The notes below the pieces were generated by a model. The model searched no databases. It was not told the origin of the DNA and was given only the letters and a program-made list of their open reading frames with translations. The translations under genes and the position numbers were made by a program. Shown in pieces: positions 53,222-62,896 of a DNA stretch of 64,000 nt; the first letter of the stretch is position 1, and every line of letters starts with the position of its first letter. Source of the DNA: Paenibacillus sp. PvR098 (GTDB lineage: Bacteria; Bacillota; Bacilli; Paenibacillales; NBRC-103111). The DNA is taken from the NCBI RefSeq assembly GCF_017833255.1, contig NZ_JAFIBU010000001.1, positions 186,001 through 250,000 of the forward strand. The letters run 5' to 3'.

Positions 53222-54715
53222 ATGCAACTGAAGGAACTCGCTTCTCAGCTCGCGGTAAGCCGTCTCGTCGGCGATGGCCGCATCGAAATTACCGGATTGC
53301 AGACGGATTCCCGCAAGGTGATGCCCGGTGATTTGTTTTTTTGTATCCCGGGACTGGCCGTAGACGGACACGATTATGCGGGGAAAGCGGTAGAGCGGGG
53401 GGCTATGGCCTTGGTTGCCGAGCGGGAAATGGAATTGGACGTTCCCGTGCTTATCGTGAAGGATGCACGATACGCGATGGCGGTGCTTGCAAACCATTAT
53501 TACGGTTATCCTAGCCGAGAGCTGAAGCTTATAGGTGTGACAGGAACTAACGGAAAAACGACTACCACCTATTTATTGGAGAAAATCTTGAGTGATCAAG
53601 GCTTTCAAACCGGATTGATGGGCAACATTCATGTCAAGATCGGTTCCCGATATATCGCTAACTCGATGACCAATACGCAGGAAGCGCTGGAGCTTCAGCG
53701 AATTTTACGTGAGATGGCTGACGAAGGAACAGATTACTGTATCATGGAAGCATCCTCACACGGTCTGGAATTGGGCCGGGTTAAGGGATGCCGCTTCCGT
53801 ACGGGCATTTTCACAAATTTGACCCAGGACCACTTGGATTTTCATGGTACCATGGAGCAATACAAGGCTGCCAAAGGGTTGTTGTTTTCCCGTCTCGGCA
53901 ATGAATTTTTTGAGGATCCGGGCATGAGTAGGTTTGCCGTGCTCAACGCGGATGATCCGGCATCCAATGATTACGCGAAGCTAACCTCAGCGCAAACTAT
54001 AACGTATGGAATTGAGGATCCATCTGCCGATGTCAGAGCTGAAGCCATCGAGATGACCTCCAAGGGTACCCGGTTTAGCTGCGTTACATATCGTGGAACG
54101 GCCGAGGTGAATATGCGGCTAGTTGGGCGATTTAATGTATATAATGTGCTGGGGGCAATCGCAGCCGCGCTTGCGGAGGGGCTCGAACTTTCCAAGATTG
54201 CCGAAAGCCTCAGCCAAGTGGATGCCGTTGAAGGCCGGATGGAGATTGTGAATGCCGGGCAGGAGTTTCTTGTGCTTGTTGATTACGCGCATACCCCCGA
54301 TGGTCTGGAGAACGCGCTCTCGACTATACGTCAGTTTGCCGAAGGCAAAGTATACTGCGTTTTTGGTTGCGGAGGTGATCGCGACCGAGTCAAGCGGCCT
54401 CTGATGGGAGGCGTTGCGGCCGAGTACGCGGATCATTTATTCGTCACTTCAGACAACCCGCGCACCGAGGATCCAGAGCGCATTCTCCAGGACATCGTTC
54501 CGGGGCTTACCAAAGCGGGATATGATCCAAGCCGCTACGAGCTGATTACAGACCGCAGGGAGGCCATTCACAAAGCAATCCGTCGTGCGGTTCCGGGCGA
54601 CTGTATATTGATTGCCGGGAAAGGGCACGAAACCTATCAGGACATCATGGGCGTCAAGCATCCTTTTGACGACCGCGAGGTGGCCAAAGAAGCGATTATG
54701 CATCGTTTCCGTTGA
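53222..54715 (+). CDS. murE: UDP-MurNAc-tripeptide synthetase MurE (meso-DAP type)
   Basis: Adds meso-diaminopimelate to UDP-MurNAc-L-Ala-D-Glu. ATP loop GVTGTNGKTTTTYLLE (about 107-122); the DNPR motif (SDNPRTEDP) marks DAP rather than lysine specificity. 497 residues from the ATG at 53222; a TTG directly before it is an alternative. GGAGGGG precedes the start. Followed at 44 bp by mraY: murF is missing from its usual place. Confidence 0.95.
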   Translation: MQLKELASQLAVSRLVGDGRIEITGLQTDSRKVMPGDLFFCIPGLAVDGHDYAGKAVERGAMALVAEREMELDVPVLIVKDARYAMAVLANHYYGYPSRELKLIGVTGTNGKTTTTYLLEKILSDQGFQTGLMGNIHVKIGSRYIANSMTNTQEALELQRILREMADEGTDYCIMEASSHGLELGRVKGCRFRTGIFTNLTQDHLDFHGTMEQYKAAKGLLFSRLGNEFFEDPGMSRFAVLNADDPASNDYAKLTSAQTITYGIEDPSADVRAEAIEMTSKGTRFSCVTYRGTAEVNMRLVGRFNVYNVLGAIAAALAEGLELSKIAESLSQVDAVEGRMEIVNAGQEFLVLVDYAHTPDGLENALSTIRQFAEGKVYCVFGCGGDRDRVKRPLMGGVAAEYADHLFVTSDNPRTEDPERILQDIVPGLTKAGYDPSRYELITDRREAIHKAIRRAVPGDCILIAGKGHETYQDIMGVKHPFDDREVAKEAIMHRFR

Positions 54716-54759
54716 ACGTGTTAGGAACGATGGGGTTCAAGCAATTGGGGGGATAACGG

Positions 54760-55722
54760 GTGGATTTTAATATTGTGTTGATCACGCTTGGCGTGGCTTT
54801 TTTACTAGCTGTTATTATGGGGCCTCTGTTCATTCCGCTCCTCCGCAGGCTCAAATTCGGGCAGCAGATTCGTACGGAAGGTCCTCAGGGACACTTAAAA
54901 AAAGCGGGTACGCCGACGATGGGCGGGGTCGTCATTATGCTAGCGCTGGCGGTTGCGGTGCTCCGTTTTGGAGAGAAAAACTTAGAGACGGTCATTCTTC
55001 TGGTTGCGGCGCTTGGTTATGGACTCATTGGTTTTCTGGACGACTATATTAAAATATTGTTCAAGCGTTCTCTTGGTCTTACGGCCAAACAAAAGCTGCT
55101 TGGGCAGTTGGTTTTATCGGGCATTGTTTGCATTCTGCTGGTCCAATCCGGACAGAGCACGGATATACGGATTCCATACATCGATTTTTCGTTCGATGCT
55201 GGCTGGCTTTATTTTCCATTTGTGGTTTTTTTGATGCTGGGCACATCCAATGCAGTGAACTTTACGGATGGACTGGACGGACTTTTGGCTGGTACCGCAG
55301 CTATTGCCTTCGGAGCATACGCTGTCATTGCCTTAAACAACTCGCAGCCGAATATAGCGATATTTTCCGCCGCCATGGTAGGCGCTGTGTTGGGCTTCCT
55401 CGTGTTTAACGCGCATCCGGCGAAAGTGTTCATGGGCGATACCGGGTCCCTCGGTATTGGCGGGGGTCTTGCTGCGGTAGCGATTTTGACCAAAGGGGAA
55501 ATTCTGCTTGCCCTTATCGGCGGAGTATTCGTCGTCGAAGTATTATCAGTTATTATTCAGGTCGTCTCCTTCAAAACGAGAGGGAAGCGGGTGTTCAAGA
55601 TGAGCCCGATTCACCATCACTTCGAGCTTGTTGGTTGGTCGGAGTGGCGTGTGGTAATCTCCTTTTGGACGGCGGGTCTGATTCTTGCAGGCGTGGGACT
55701 ATATATTAATGAGGTGTTGTAG
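54760..55722 (+). CDS. mraY: Phospho-MurNAc-pentapeptide transferase MraY
   Basis: Makes lipid I at the membrane. About ten membrane helices in 320 residues; catalytic aspartates in GFLDDYIKI (motif with D-D) and [12 protein letters not shown], and the HHH motif in [15 protein letters not shown] start at 54760 behind GGGGGGATAA. 44 bp after murE and 2 bp before murD. Confidence 0.96.
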   Translation: MDFNIVLITLGVAFLLAVIMGPLFIPLLRRLKFGQQIRTEGPQGHLKKAGTPTMGGVVIMLALAVAVLRFGEKNLETVILLVAALGYGLIGFLDDYIKILFKRSLGLTAKQKLLGQLVLSGIVCILLVQSGQSTDIRIPYIDFSFDAGWLYFPFVVFLMLGTSNAVNFTDGLDGLLAGTAAIAFGAYAVIALNNSQPNIAIFSAAMVGAVLGFLVFNAHPAKVFMGDTGSLGIGGGLAAVAILTKGEILLALIGGVFVVEVLSVIIQVVSFKTRGKRVFKMSPIHHHFELVGWSEWRVVISFWTAGLILAGVGLYINEVL

Positions 55723-55724
55723 TA

Positions 55725-57143
55725 ATGGAACATCCGCAAAATTACCGCGGCCGCCAAGTTGTCATCTTGGGGCTTGCGCGCAGCGGCGTCGCTGCAGCCA
55801 AGCTGTTTCATGACAAGGGAGCTTTGGTTACGGTTAACGATAAGAAGGAACGCGAGTTATGCCCTGAAGCCGACGAATTAGAGGCTCTGGGTATTTCTGT
55901 TGTTTGCGGGGGTCACCCGACAGGCATAATTCATGAAGGAATCTCTCTCGTGGTGAAAAATCCTGGGATACCTTATTCCGCCGACCCGTTAAGGCGCGCG
56001 GCGCAGCTTGGCATTGAAGTCGTTACCGAGGTCGAGGTAGCCTATCATATTTGCAGGGCTCCTATGATCTGCATCACGGGCTCCAACGGAAAGACGACTA
56101 CGACGACCTGGACCGGCCTGATGCTGGAAGCGGGAGGACTGAAGCCGATCGTCGCCGGCAACATCGGACGCGCGCTGACCGAAGCAGCCTTGGAGGCTGA
56201 GGATGACAACCATATGGTCGTTGAGCTCAGCAGCTTTCAGCTAAAAGGAACTCGTACGTTCCGTCCTCGCGTCGGATGTCTACTTAACGTATACGAAACG
56301 CATCTCGACTATCACGGAACCATGGAAGATTATGTTGAATCCAAGACGAAGCTGTTTGCGAATCAAACGGCAGAAGATACAGCAGTACTGAATTGGGACG
56401 ATGCCGTATGTCGTAAAGCAGCAGGAGAGCTCAAATCCCGGGTGCTGCCGTTCTCCGTTCGGTCTGAACTTGCTCACGGTGTCTTCGTATCTCCGCCGTT
56501 CGGTGGTGAGGGGGAAGACGCTGAGGGTGTGATCGTGTACCGGGATAACGAAGGTGTATTGCATCCCATAGTTCCCGTGAAAGAGCTGGGCATTCCTGGC
56601 AAGCACAATGTGGAGAATGCGCTCGCGGCCAGCGGGATGGCGCTCGTTTCAGGCGTGCCTATCGACATCATTGCTCAAGTCCTGAAGGAGTTCCGTGGCG
56701 TGGAGCACCGCTTGGAGTACGTGGCGCTTAAGGAGGAAGTTTTATTCTATAACGACTCCAAGGCAACCAATCCGACGGCAACGATCAAGACGATTGAATC
56801 GTTCTCGCAGAACATTATCCTGATCGCCGGCGGACTTGACCGGGGCTCCGACTATGTGGAACTGCTGACCGCATTCCAGAAGCAGGTGAAGGGGCTGGTC
56901 GCACTCGGTGAAACGAAGGAAAAAATCGCCAGTGTGGCGCGGCTTGCAGGCATGAGCCAGGTCAAAACCGTCGATACTGCTAAAGAACTGCAGGATACGG
57001 TTGCGGAGGCGGTTCGAGCCGCTTACGCCATGGCTAAACCTGGAGATGTGGTGCTGTTATCGCCCGCATGCGCCAGCTGGGACATGTTTCCTTCTTATGA
57101 GGAAAGGGGAAGAATGTTTAAGCAGACCGTGCATAACCTGTAA
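55725..57143 (+). CDS. murD: UDP-MurNAc-L-alanine:D-glutamate ligase MurD
   Basis: Adds D-glutamate to UDP-MurNAc-L-alanine. Rossmann start VVILGLARSGVAAAK, ATP loop ITGSNGKTTTTTW, and the DYHGTMEDYVESK carbamylated-lysine region are typical of the Mur ligases. 472 residues. Starts 2 bp after the mraY stop, implying translational coupling. Confidence 0.95.
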   Translation: MEHPQNYRGRQVVILGLARSGVAAAKLFHDKGALVTVNDKKERELCPEADELEALGISVVCGGHPTGIIHEGISLVVKNPGIPYSADPLRRAAQLGIEVVTEVEVAYHICRAPMICITGSNGKTTTTTWTGLMLEAGGLKPIVAGNIGRALTEAALEAEDDNHMVVELSSFQLKGTRTFRPRVGCLLNVYETHLDYHGTMEDYVESKTKLFANQTAEDTAVLNWDDAVCRKAAGELKSRVLPFSVRSELAHGVFVSPPFGGEGEDAEGVIVYRDNEGVLHPIVPVKELGIPGKHNVENALAASGMALVSGVPIDIIAQVLKEFRGVEHRLEYVALKEEVLFYNDSKATNPTATIKTIESFSQNIILIAGGLDRGSDYVELLTAFQKQVKGLVALGETKEKIASVARLAGMSQVKTVDTAKELQDTVAEAVRAAYAMAKPGDVVLLSPACASWDMFPSYEERGRMFKQTVHNL

Positions 57144-57253
57144 AGAGGGAGTATACAAGCCTACGGTCTTTTTGATACAGCGACATCTTGCCGCAGCTAT
57201 GGCCGCTTGGGACAATCCCTCACATCAAACTCAAGGTTAGAGGTGTGGGCGGT

Positions 57254-58351
57254 ATGGTTAAAGCACGGTCGGCTCCGGACATGTTGATGCTAGGCTCCAC
57301 GCTGCTCCTGCTTGGAATTGGCGTGGTCATGGTGTACAGTGCCAGCGCGGTGCTGGCGTTTCGAGAATTCGGCGATGCATTCTATTATTTGAAGCGGCAG
57401 GCGCTGTTTGCTGCCCTAGGCATCATGGCCATGGTTTTCACAATGAACACGGATTACTGGGTGTGGAAGAAGTATTCCAAAATCGCGCTTATCATTTGCT
57501 TCATTTTGCTAGTTGCCGTGCTTATTCCTGGCATCGGCGTTGTGCGTGGAGGAGCGCGCAGCTGGCTGGGTATCGGATCGTTCGGCATTCAGCCCTCCGA
57601 ATTTATGAAGATGGGCATGATCATTTTTTTATCTAAATGGCTTTCCGAAAAACAAAGCACGATTACGCTGTTCTCCAAAGGCCTGATTCCTCCGCTCGGG
57701 CTTGTCGGACTAGCCTTCGGTCTCATCATGCTGCAGCCTGATCTTGGCACGGGGGCTGTGTTGGTAGGTGCTTCGCTCCTGATTATTTATACCGCGGGAG
57801 CACGTCTTACTCACTTGTCTTATCTTGCACTTGTCGGAGTCCTGGGATTTGTCGGATTAATCGCTGCAGCGCCTTACCGTTTGAAGCGGATCACGGCTTT
57901 TCTGGATCCTTGGCAGGATCCGCTTGGCGCCGGTTACCAGGCAATTCAATCACTCTATGCGATTGGTCCGGGAGGGCTTGTCGGACTCGGACTGGGTATG
58001 AGCCGGCAAAAATACAGCTACCTTCCTGAACCGCAGACCGATTTTATTTTCTCTATCATCGCGGAAGAGCTAGGCTTTATCGGAGGATCATTCGTACTCG
58101 TCTTGTTTACACTTCTATTGTGGCGCGGGATGCGTACGGCCATAACGGCTCCGGATACGTTCGGCAGTCTGCTGGCTGCAGGCATCGTCGGAATGATCGC
58201 CGTACAGGTGATCATCAATATCGGTGTCGTCATAGGCATGTTCCCCGTTACGGGCATCACGCTTCCGCTCATTAGCGCCGGAGGCTCATCACTTACGCTG
58301 ATGCTGACCTCGATCGGTGTTTTGCTTAACATTTCCCGATTTTCGAGGTGA
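57254..58351 (+). CDS. spoVE: SEDS glycosyltransferase SpoVE/FtsW
   Basis: A lipid II polymerase of the SEDS family with about ten membrane helices. Signatures are VYSASAVLA, GIGSFGIQPSEFMKMGM, LLMLQPDLGT-like MLQPDLGTGAVLV and the C-terminal PLISAGGSS. It sits between murD and murG, where B. subtilis has spoVE, so spoVE is the better name, although ftsW is possible. The ATG at 57254 (365 residues) follows GAGGTGTGGG; a longer frame from 57188 is rejected. Confidence 0.9.
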   Translation: MVKARSAPDMLMLGSTLLLLGIGVVMVYSASAVLAFREFGDAFYYLKRQALFAALGIMAMVFTMNTDYWVWKKYSKIALIICFILLVAVLIPGIGVVRGGARSWLGIGSFGIQPSEFMKMGMIIFLSKWLSEKQSTITLFSKGLIPPLGLVGLAFGLIMLQPDLGTGAVLVGASLLIIYTAGARLTHLSYLALVGVLGFVGLIAAAPYRLKRITAFLDPWQDPLGAGYQAIQSLYAIGPGGLVGLGLGMSRQKYSYLPEPQTDFIFSIIAEELGFIGGSFVLVLFTLLLWRGMRTAITAPDTFGSLLAAGIVGMIAVQVIINIGVVIGMFPVTGITLPLISAGGSSLTLMLTSIGVLLNISRFSR

Positions 58352-58359
58352 TCCGCAAT

Positions 58360-59433
58360 ATGAAAAAAATCGTCTTCACCGGCGGTGGAACGGCAGGACA
58401 TGTCACGCCGAATTTGGCTATCATGGCTCAGCTGCGCACGCAAGGTTGGGAGATCGAATACATAGGTTCCCGTGACGGTATCGAAAAAGAAATTATCGAT
58501 CACGAGGGTATTCCGTTCCATCATATCGCTTCCGGTAAGCTGAGGCGCTATTTCGATCTGAAAAACGCGAAGGACCCGTTTAAAGTGCTTTTGGGGGTTG
58601 GGCAAGCTTACCGCCTGCTCCGACAGATCAAGCCTCATATTGTGTTCTCTAAAGGGGGCTTTGTTACCGTCCCTGTCATTCTGGCGTGCAGGCTGCATGG
58701 AATTCCTATCATTTGTCACGAATCGGACTTAACGCCGGGGCTCGCCAACAAAATTTCAATGCCATTCTCATCTCGCATTTGCGTAACCTTTCCTGAGACG
58801 CTTGAGCATATCCGCAGCGATAAAGCCGAATGCACGGGACTCCCGATTCGCGAGCAAATTCTGCAGGGTAATTCTTCCCGTGGAATGCAAATGTGTGGAT
58901 TTCATTCACAGAAGCCTGTTTTGCTTTTTATGGGGGGGAGTCTGGGAGCCAAGAAGATCAACCAAGCGGTGCGCGAGTCTCTCGATCCGCTGCTTGCAGG
59001 CTTTCAAATCATCCACATCTGCGGCAAAGGCAATACTGAGTCTGCCTTGAACGAGGTGATGGGCTACCGTCAGTTCGAATATGTCAAAGACGAGCTGCCC
59101 GACCTGTTGGCCTGCGCGGATCTGGTTATTTCCCGGGCAGGTTCGACTTCCATCTTCGAGCTTTTGGCGCTCCGCAAGCCCATGCTCCTGATCCCGCTGT
59201 CTCGCGAGGCAAGCCGGGGAGACCAGATATTGAATGCCGAGTCATTCCGAAAAATGGGTTACAGCAAAGTGCTTTACGAGGAAGATCTTTCCCCGCAATC
59301 CCTTGTTTCCGGTGTTTCTGATCTTTACGAAGAACGTGCCCGGATGAAGGAGCAAATGTCACGCAATCCTTTCGGCAATGGAACCGAGAGAATCGTACAG
59401 CTGATCGAAGCCTGTCGTTTGCCAGAAGCATGA
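58360..59433 (+). CDS. murG: Lipid II synthase MurG
   Basis: UDP-GlcNAc:lipid I GlcNAc transferase (GT28). N-terminal FTGGGTAGHVTPNLAI, a C-terminal donor site with ISRAGSTSIFELLAL and SREASRGDQILNA. 357 residues. The ATG at 58360 follows GAGGTGAT at 7 bp; the GTG at 58348, overlapping spoVE, is an alternative. Peripheral membrane protein; follows spoVE by about 8 bp. Confidence 0.94.
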   Translation: MKKIVFTGGGTAGHVTPNLAIMAQLRTQGWEIEYIGSRDGIEKEIIDHEGIPFHHIASGKLRRYFDLKNAKDPFKVLLGVGQAYRLLRQIKPHIVFSKGGFVTVPVILACRLHGIPIICHESDLTPGLANKISMPFSSRICVTFPETLEHIRSDKAECTGLPIREQILQGNSSRGMQMCGFHSQKPVLLFMGGSLGAKKINQAVRESLDPLLAGFQIIHICGKGNTESALNEVMGYRQFEYVKDELPDLLACADLVISRAGSTSIFELLALRKPMLLIPLSREASRGDQILNAESFRKMGYSKVLYEEDLSPQSLVSGVSDLYEERARMKEQMSRNPFGNGTERIVQLIEACRLPEA

Positions 59434-59629
59434 CATAAATTTGCCCTGGGCATTTGTCACACTCTGCATTGATTCACATAAACTACACTATAACCGTGAC
59501 AGACACCTGGCGAAGCCGCAAGTGAGTGCGCATCCAAAGAGAAACGGTGCTCATCGCTTGAGGGCTCTCGGGCTTTCGGGCTTACGCCTGAAGCCGACCG
59601 TCTTGTCGTTCTGTGAAGGAGGTTTTCCC

Positions 59630-60535
59630 ATGCAACAGGTCATAACGGAATTGCTGAACGGATCCTATGGTGATGTTCGATTGAACGAACCGCTTGCCCC
59701 ATACACCACTTGGAAAATCGGCGGACCGGCCGATGTCCTGCTTATTCCGCATGATATTAAACAATTGGTCAGCGCGGTTAGGTTGCTCCATCAGCACGAG
59801 ACGCCATGGACTGCTCTGGGCAGAGGCTCCAATCTGCTCGTAAGCGATAAGGGAATCCGTGGAGTGGCCATTAAGCTGGGGGATGCGCTGGAGACCGTGC
59901 GTTTTGAAGGGGAGTATGTCTATGTCGGCGGCGCATATTCGTTCATCAAACTGTCGGTCATGGCAGGCAAGGAAGGGTTGACCGGGTTGGAGTTTGCCGG
60001 AGGGATTCCGGGAACCGTGGGAGGCGCCGTTTACATGAACGCCGGGGCGCACGGGGCGGATGTGTCGCGCATATTACAGCGGGTTGAAGTGCTGCTCCCG
60101 ACAGGGGAGTTGGTGACGCTGCAAAAAGATGATTTGGCGTACGCTTACCGGCATTCGATTTTGCACACGAAACCGGGGATAGTAACGGAAGCGGTCTTTA
60201 AGCTCAGCTACGGCGACCGGAAGGAGATCGCTGCGGCCATGGCAGCCTATAAAGACAGGCGGCTGAGAACGCAGCCGCTTCAGCTTGCCTGCGCGGGCAG
60301 CGTCTTTCGTAACCCGGAAGGACATCATGCCGCTAAGCTGATCGAAGAGGCCGGACTCAAGGGCTTAAGAGTCGGTGACGCCGAAGTATCGCCACTGCAC
60401 GCCAACTTCATTGTCAACACCGGGCAAGCGACAGCCCACGACGTGCTCACTCTGATCGAACAAGTGCAAAATGCCGTTTCCGAGCGTTTCGGCATTCGTC
60501 TTGTAACTGAGGTATTGGTGGTGGGTGAGCGGTAA
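59630..60535 (+). CDS. murB: UDP-N-acetylenolpyruvylglucosamine reductase MurB
   Basis: FAD-dependent NADPH reduction to UDP-MurNAc. FAD-binding GRGSNLLVSDKGIRG and GGIPGTVGGAVYMNAG; the CAGSVFRNP motif carries the proton-donating serine, type II enzyme. 301 residues from the ATG at 59630 with GAAGGAGG upstream. A 196-bp stretch (59434-59629) separates it from murG; this could hold an internal promoter, but I see no strong one. Confidence 0.95.
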   Translation: MQQVITELLNGSYGDVRLNEPLAPYTTWKIGGPADVLLIPHDIKQLVSAVRLLHQHETPWTALGRGSNLLVSDKGIRGVAIKLGDALETVRFEGEYVYVGGAYSFIKLSVMAGKEGLTGLEFAGGIPGTVGGAVYMNAGAHGADVSRILQRVEVLLPTGELVTLQKDDLAYAYRHSILHTKPGIVTEAVFKLSYGDRKEIAAAMAAYKDRRLRTQPLQLACAGSVFRNPEGHHAAKLIEEAGLKGLRVGDAEVSPLHANFIVNTGQATAHDVLTLIEQVQNAVSERFGIRLVTEVLVVGER

Positions 60536-60550
60536 ATCGGAGGTGGGACT

Positions 60551-61819
60551 TTGGAAAAGTTGGTTATCGAAGGCGGGAAACCTCTTACGGGAGCCATCAG
60601 GATTCACGGCGCGAAGAACGCCGCACTGCCCATACTGGCAGCCAGCATCATGGCGGAAGGAACAATTACGATTCAGAACGTGCCCGTTTTATCCGATATT
60701 GATGTGATGCTTGGCATTCTACGCGCCCTTGGCTGCCAAGCGGAACTCAAGGGCGATGCGGTGATTGTGAATACGAAAGCAGTGAATCAATATCACATCC
60801 CTGAAAGCCTGATGAGCCAGATGCGGTCTTCTATTTTCCTAATGGGTCCTTTGTTGTCTCGTCTGGGACGGGTGGAGCTGTATCAGCCGGGGGGCTGTGC
60901 CATCGGTGAACGAAAGATTGACCTGCATTTGCGGGGATTGGCTGCCATGGGGGCTTGCATTGAGGAGAGCGGTAACAAGATCGTTTGTACGGCCGATGAG
61001 CTTGAGGGTGCCGAGGTTGTGCTTGATTACCCCAGTGTAGGGGCTACGGAGAATATTATGATGGCTGCTGTGATGGCCCGTGGAATGACCACGATCACCA
61101 ACGCGGCTAGAGAACCCGAAATCCAGGATTTACAAAATTTCTTGAATACTATGGGCGCCAAAATTATCGGAGCCGGTACGGATACGATTACGATTGAAGG
61201 CGTCACGGAACTGTTACCTTGTACTTACCGCATAATCCCTGACCGGATTGTAGCCGGTACGCTTATGATCGCCGCTGCGGCAACCAGAGGTAATGTGACC
61301 TTGGAGCGGGCGAATCCCTCCCATTTGACCTCCGCGATCCACGTATTAAAGCGGGCGGGTGTTCAAATCACGATTAACGGTGATATAATGAACATATGCG
61401 CCAAAGCCCGACCCAAAGCTGTGGGGCGTATCGTCACCTCTCCTTATCCTTCATTCCCGACGGATTTGCAGTCACAAATCATGGTGTTGCTTAGCTTGGC
61501 GGACGGTCCAAGTGTTGTAAGGGAAACCGTATTTGAAGGCAGGTTTAAGCATGTCGATGAGCTTTCGCGCATGGGTGCGGATATTCGGGTGGACTTGAAT
61601 GCGGCATTCATCCGGGGAGTGTCGAGGCTGTACGGCGCTACGGTAGAGGCCACCGATTTGCGTGCCGGGGCTGCGCTGGTCATTGCAGGCCTTGCTGCCC
61701 AGGGGACGACGATCATAGAACAGATTCATCATATTGATCGCGGATACGATAGGATCGAGCAAATGCTTGGCACATTGGGCGCCAATATTGAACGAATTAC
61801 GCCGGTTAGGGCAGAGTAG
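60551..61819 (+). CDS. murA: UDP-GlcNAc 1-carboxyvinyltransferase MurA
   Basis: First committed step of peptidoglycan synthesis, adds enolpyruvate to UDP-GlcNAc. KNAALPILAASIMA at the N-terminus and the PEP-binding catalytic cysteine in QPGGCAIGERKIDLH (target of fosfomycin). 422 residues. TTG start at 60551 behind GGAGGTGG, 15 bp after murB. Bacilli often have two MurA paralogues; this is the dcw-located one. Confidence 0.94.
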   Translation: MEKLVIEGGKPLTGAIRIHGAKNAALPILAASIMAEGTITIQNVPVLSDIDVMLGILRALGCQAELKGDAVIVNTKAVNQYHIPESLMSQMRSSIFLMGPLLSRLGRVELYQPGGCAIGERKIDLHLRGLAAMGACIEESGNKIVCTADELEGAEVVLDYPSVGATENIMMAAVMARGMTTITNAAREPEIQDLQNFLNTMGAKIIGAGTDTITIEGVTELLPCTYRIIPDRIVAGTLMIAAAATRGNVTLERANPSHLTSAIHVLKRAGVQITINGDIMNICAKARPKAVGRIVTSPYPSFPTDLQSQIMVLLSLADGPSVVRETVFEGRFKHVDELSRMGADIRVDLNAAFIRGVSRLYGATVEATDLRAGAALVIAGLAAQGTTIIEQIHHIDRGYDRIEQMLGTLGANIERITPVRAE

Positions 61820-61848
61820 CCCGAATTCATATGACCTCAACCGTTCAA

Positions 61849-61878
61849 ATATCCCTTTTCCCTAGCGGAAAGGGATAT
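61849..61878 (+). repeat. Hairpin between murA and divIB
   Basis: ATATCCCTTTTCC (61849-61861) pairs with GGAAAGGGATAT (61867-61878) with one bulged base and a 5-nt loop. There is no T-tract, so it is more likely an mRNA processing or stability hairpin than a terminator. Confidence 0.6.
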
Positions 61879-61917
61879 CGCGGTTTACATATTATTCCTG
61901 AGCACAGGAGGATTTCA

Positions 61918-62718
61918 ATGATCGCAGAAGAAAGGCTTCCCGTAATCAAAAAACCTGCTCCGAGAAACCGCGGCAGCAAAAGGCTGCTCCTGTTTCTTTT
62001 TGTTTTTTTTATTACGTTGCTCCTGGTGCTCTTCTTTCAATCGTCCTTGAGCCAAATTACGGAAATCGAAGCTCAAGGTCAAGAGCTTGTATCTGCCGAA
62101 GAGATTAAGGAAGCCGCCGCAGTGAAGCTGGGGGATCATTTTTTCTCCGTTTCTTCCAGCGGGATCGAAGCAAAGGTAAAGGCTTTGAAAATGGTAGAAT
62201 CTGTTAAGGTATCCAAACAATTTCCCGGGCGGATTCTCATTGAAGTGAAGGAATATCCGAAGGTAGCCTATCAGATCGGAGAAGCCGGTCAAATTGAAGC
62301 GCTGCTGGCGGACGCTAGTGTCATACCCGTTACGCTTCAGGGCTTTGTACCGGACAAGCCCTTATTGACGGGCTGGGAGAAGGAAGATCCCCTAATGACG
62401 AAGCTGTGTCTTGTCATGTCCAAGCTTTCCGCTTCTTATTTTGCCGACGTATCGGAGATCAAGCCAGACCCGAGCGCTTCGTATCCGGACAAGATTAAGA
62501 TGTATACACGCTCTCAATTCGAAGTACAGACAACGATAGAGTACCTTCCAGAAAAGATCATTCACTTGAACACCTACATCGCCAACTTAAGAGAAAATAA
62601 CCAATCGGGCGGCGTTTTGCGGCTGCTGGAAGCTGATTCCCATACGCCCTTCGATTTAGAAGAGAGCAGCGGGAAGAAAGAGGCTGACAATACTCCGGAT
62701 CCTATCGTAATGGATTGA
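61918..62718 (+). CDS. divIB: Cell division protein DivIB/FtsQ
   Basis: A bitopic divisome protein. Basic cytoplasmic N-terminus, a membrane helix at about residues 23-43, a POTRA domain starting ITEIEAQGQELVSAEEIKEA and a beta domain, with a charged C-terminal tail. 267 residues from the ATG at 61918, which has CAGGAGGA; a longer frame from 61831 contains the hairpin and is rejected. It follows murA as in other Paenibacillus-type clusters. Confidence 0.9.
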   Translation: MIAEERLPVIKKPAPRNRGSKRLLLFLFVFFITLLLVLFFQSSLSQITEIEAQGQELVSAEEIKEAAAVKLGDHFFSVSSSGIEAKVKALKMVESVKVSKQFPGRILIEVKEYPKVAYQIGEAGQIEALLADASVIPVTLQGFVPDKPLLTGWEKEDPLMTKLCLVMSKLSASYFADVSEIKPDPSASYPDKIKMYTRSQFEVQTTIEYLPEKIIHLNTYIANLRENNQSGGVLRLLEADSHTPFDLEESSGKKEADNTPDPIVMD

Positions 62719-62807
62719 AAAAATCCAGCTACTCAACCTCACAAAAAAATGGTAGAATTGTAATTATGGGATATTTTATGCTTATTACGAAAAAAATTGT
62801 GAAAAAA

Positions 62808-62834
62808 AGAGGAAACGAACGAGCCGTGTGGAAT
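62808..62834 (+). promoter_or_regulatory. Sigma-H-like promoter for ftsA
   Basis: AGAGGAAAC (62808-62816), 11 bp, GTGGAAT (62828-62834) matches the sigma-H pattern RnAGGAWWW N11-12 RnnGAAT with one mismatch. B. subtilis ftsAZ has a sigma-H promoter that boosts polar division at sporulation. A start near 62841 would leave a leader of about 55 nt. Confidence 0.65.
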
Positions 62835-62896
62835 AACTACAGGAGGTTTGCTTGCCAAGGCTCATATACATTACATGTCACAGGAGGTGCCACAGG

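Noticed and set aside
57144-57253. A sigma-E promoter upstream of spoVE (GATACAGC near 57173)
   Set aside because: The -35 region at the required spacing matches poorly, so I do not report it as a feature.
59434-59629. A coding extension of murB back to 59441
   Set aside because: The extra 63 codons lack a ribosome binding site, look non-conserved, and GAAGGAGG directly precedes the ATG at 59630.
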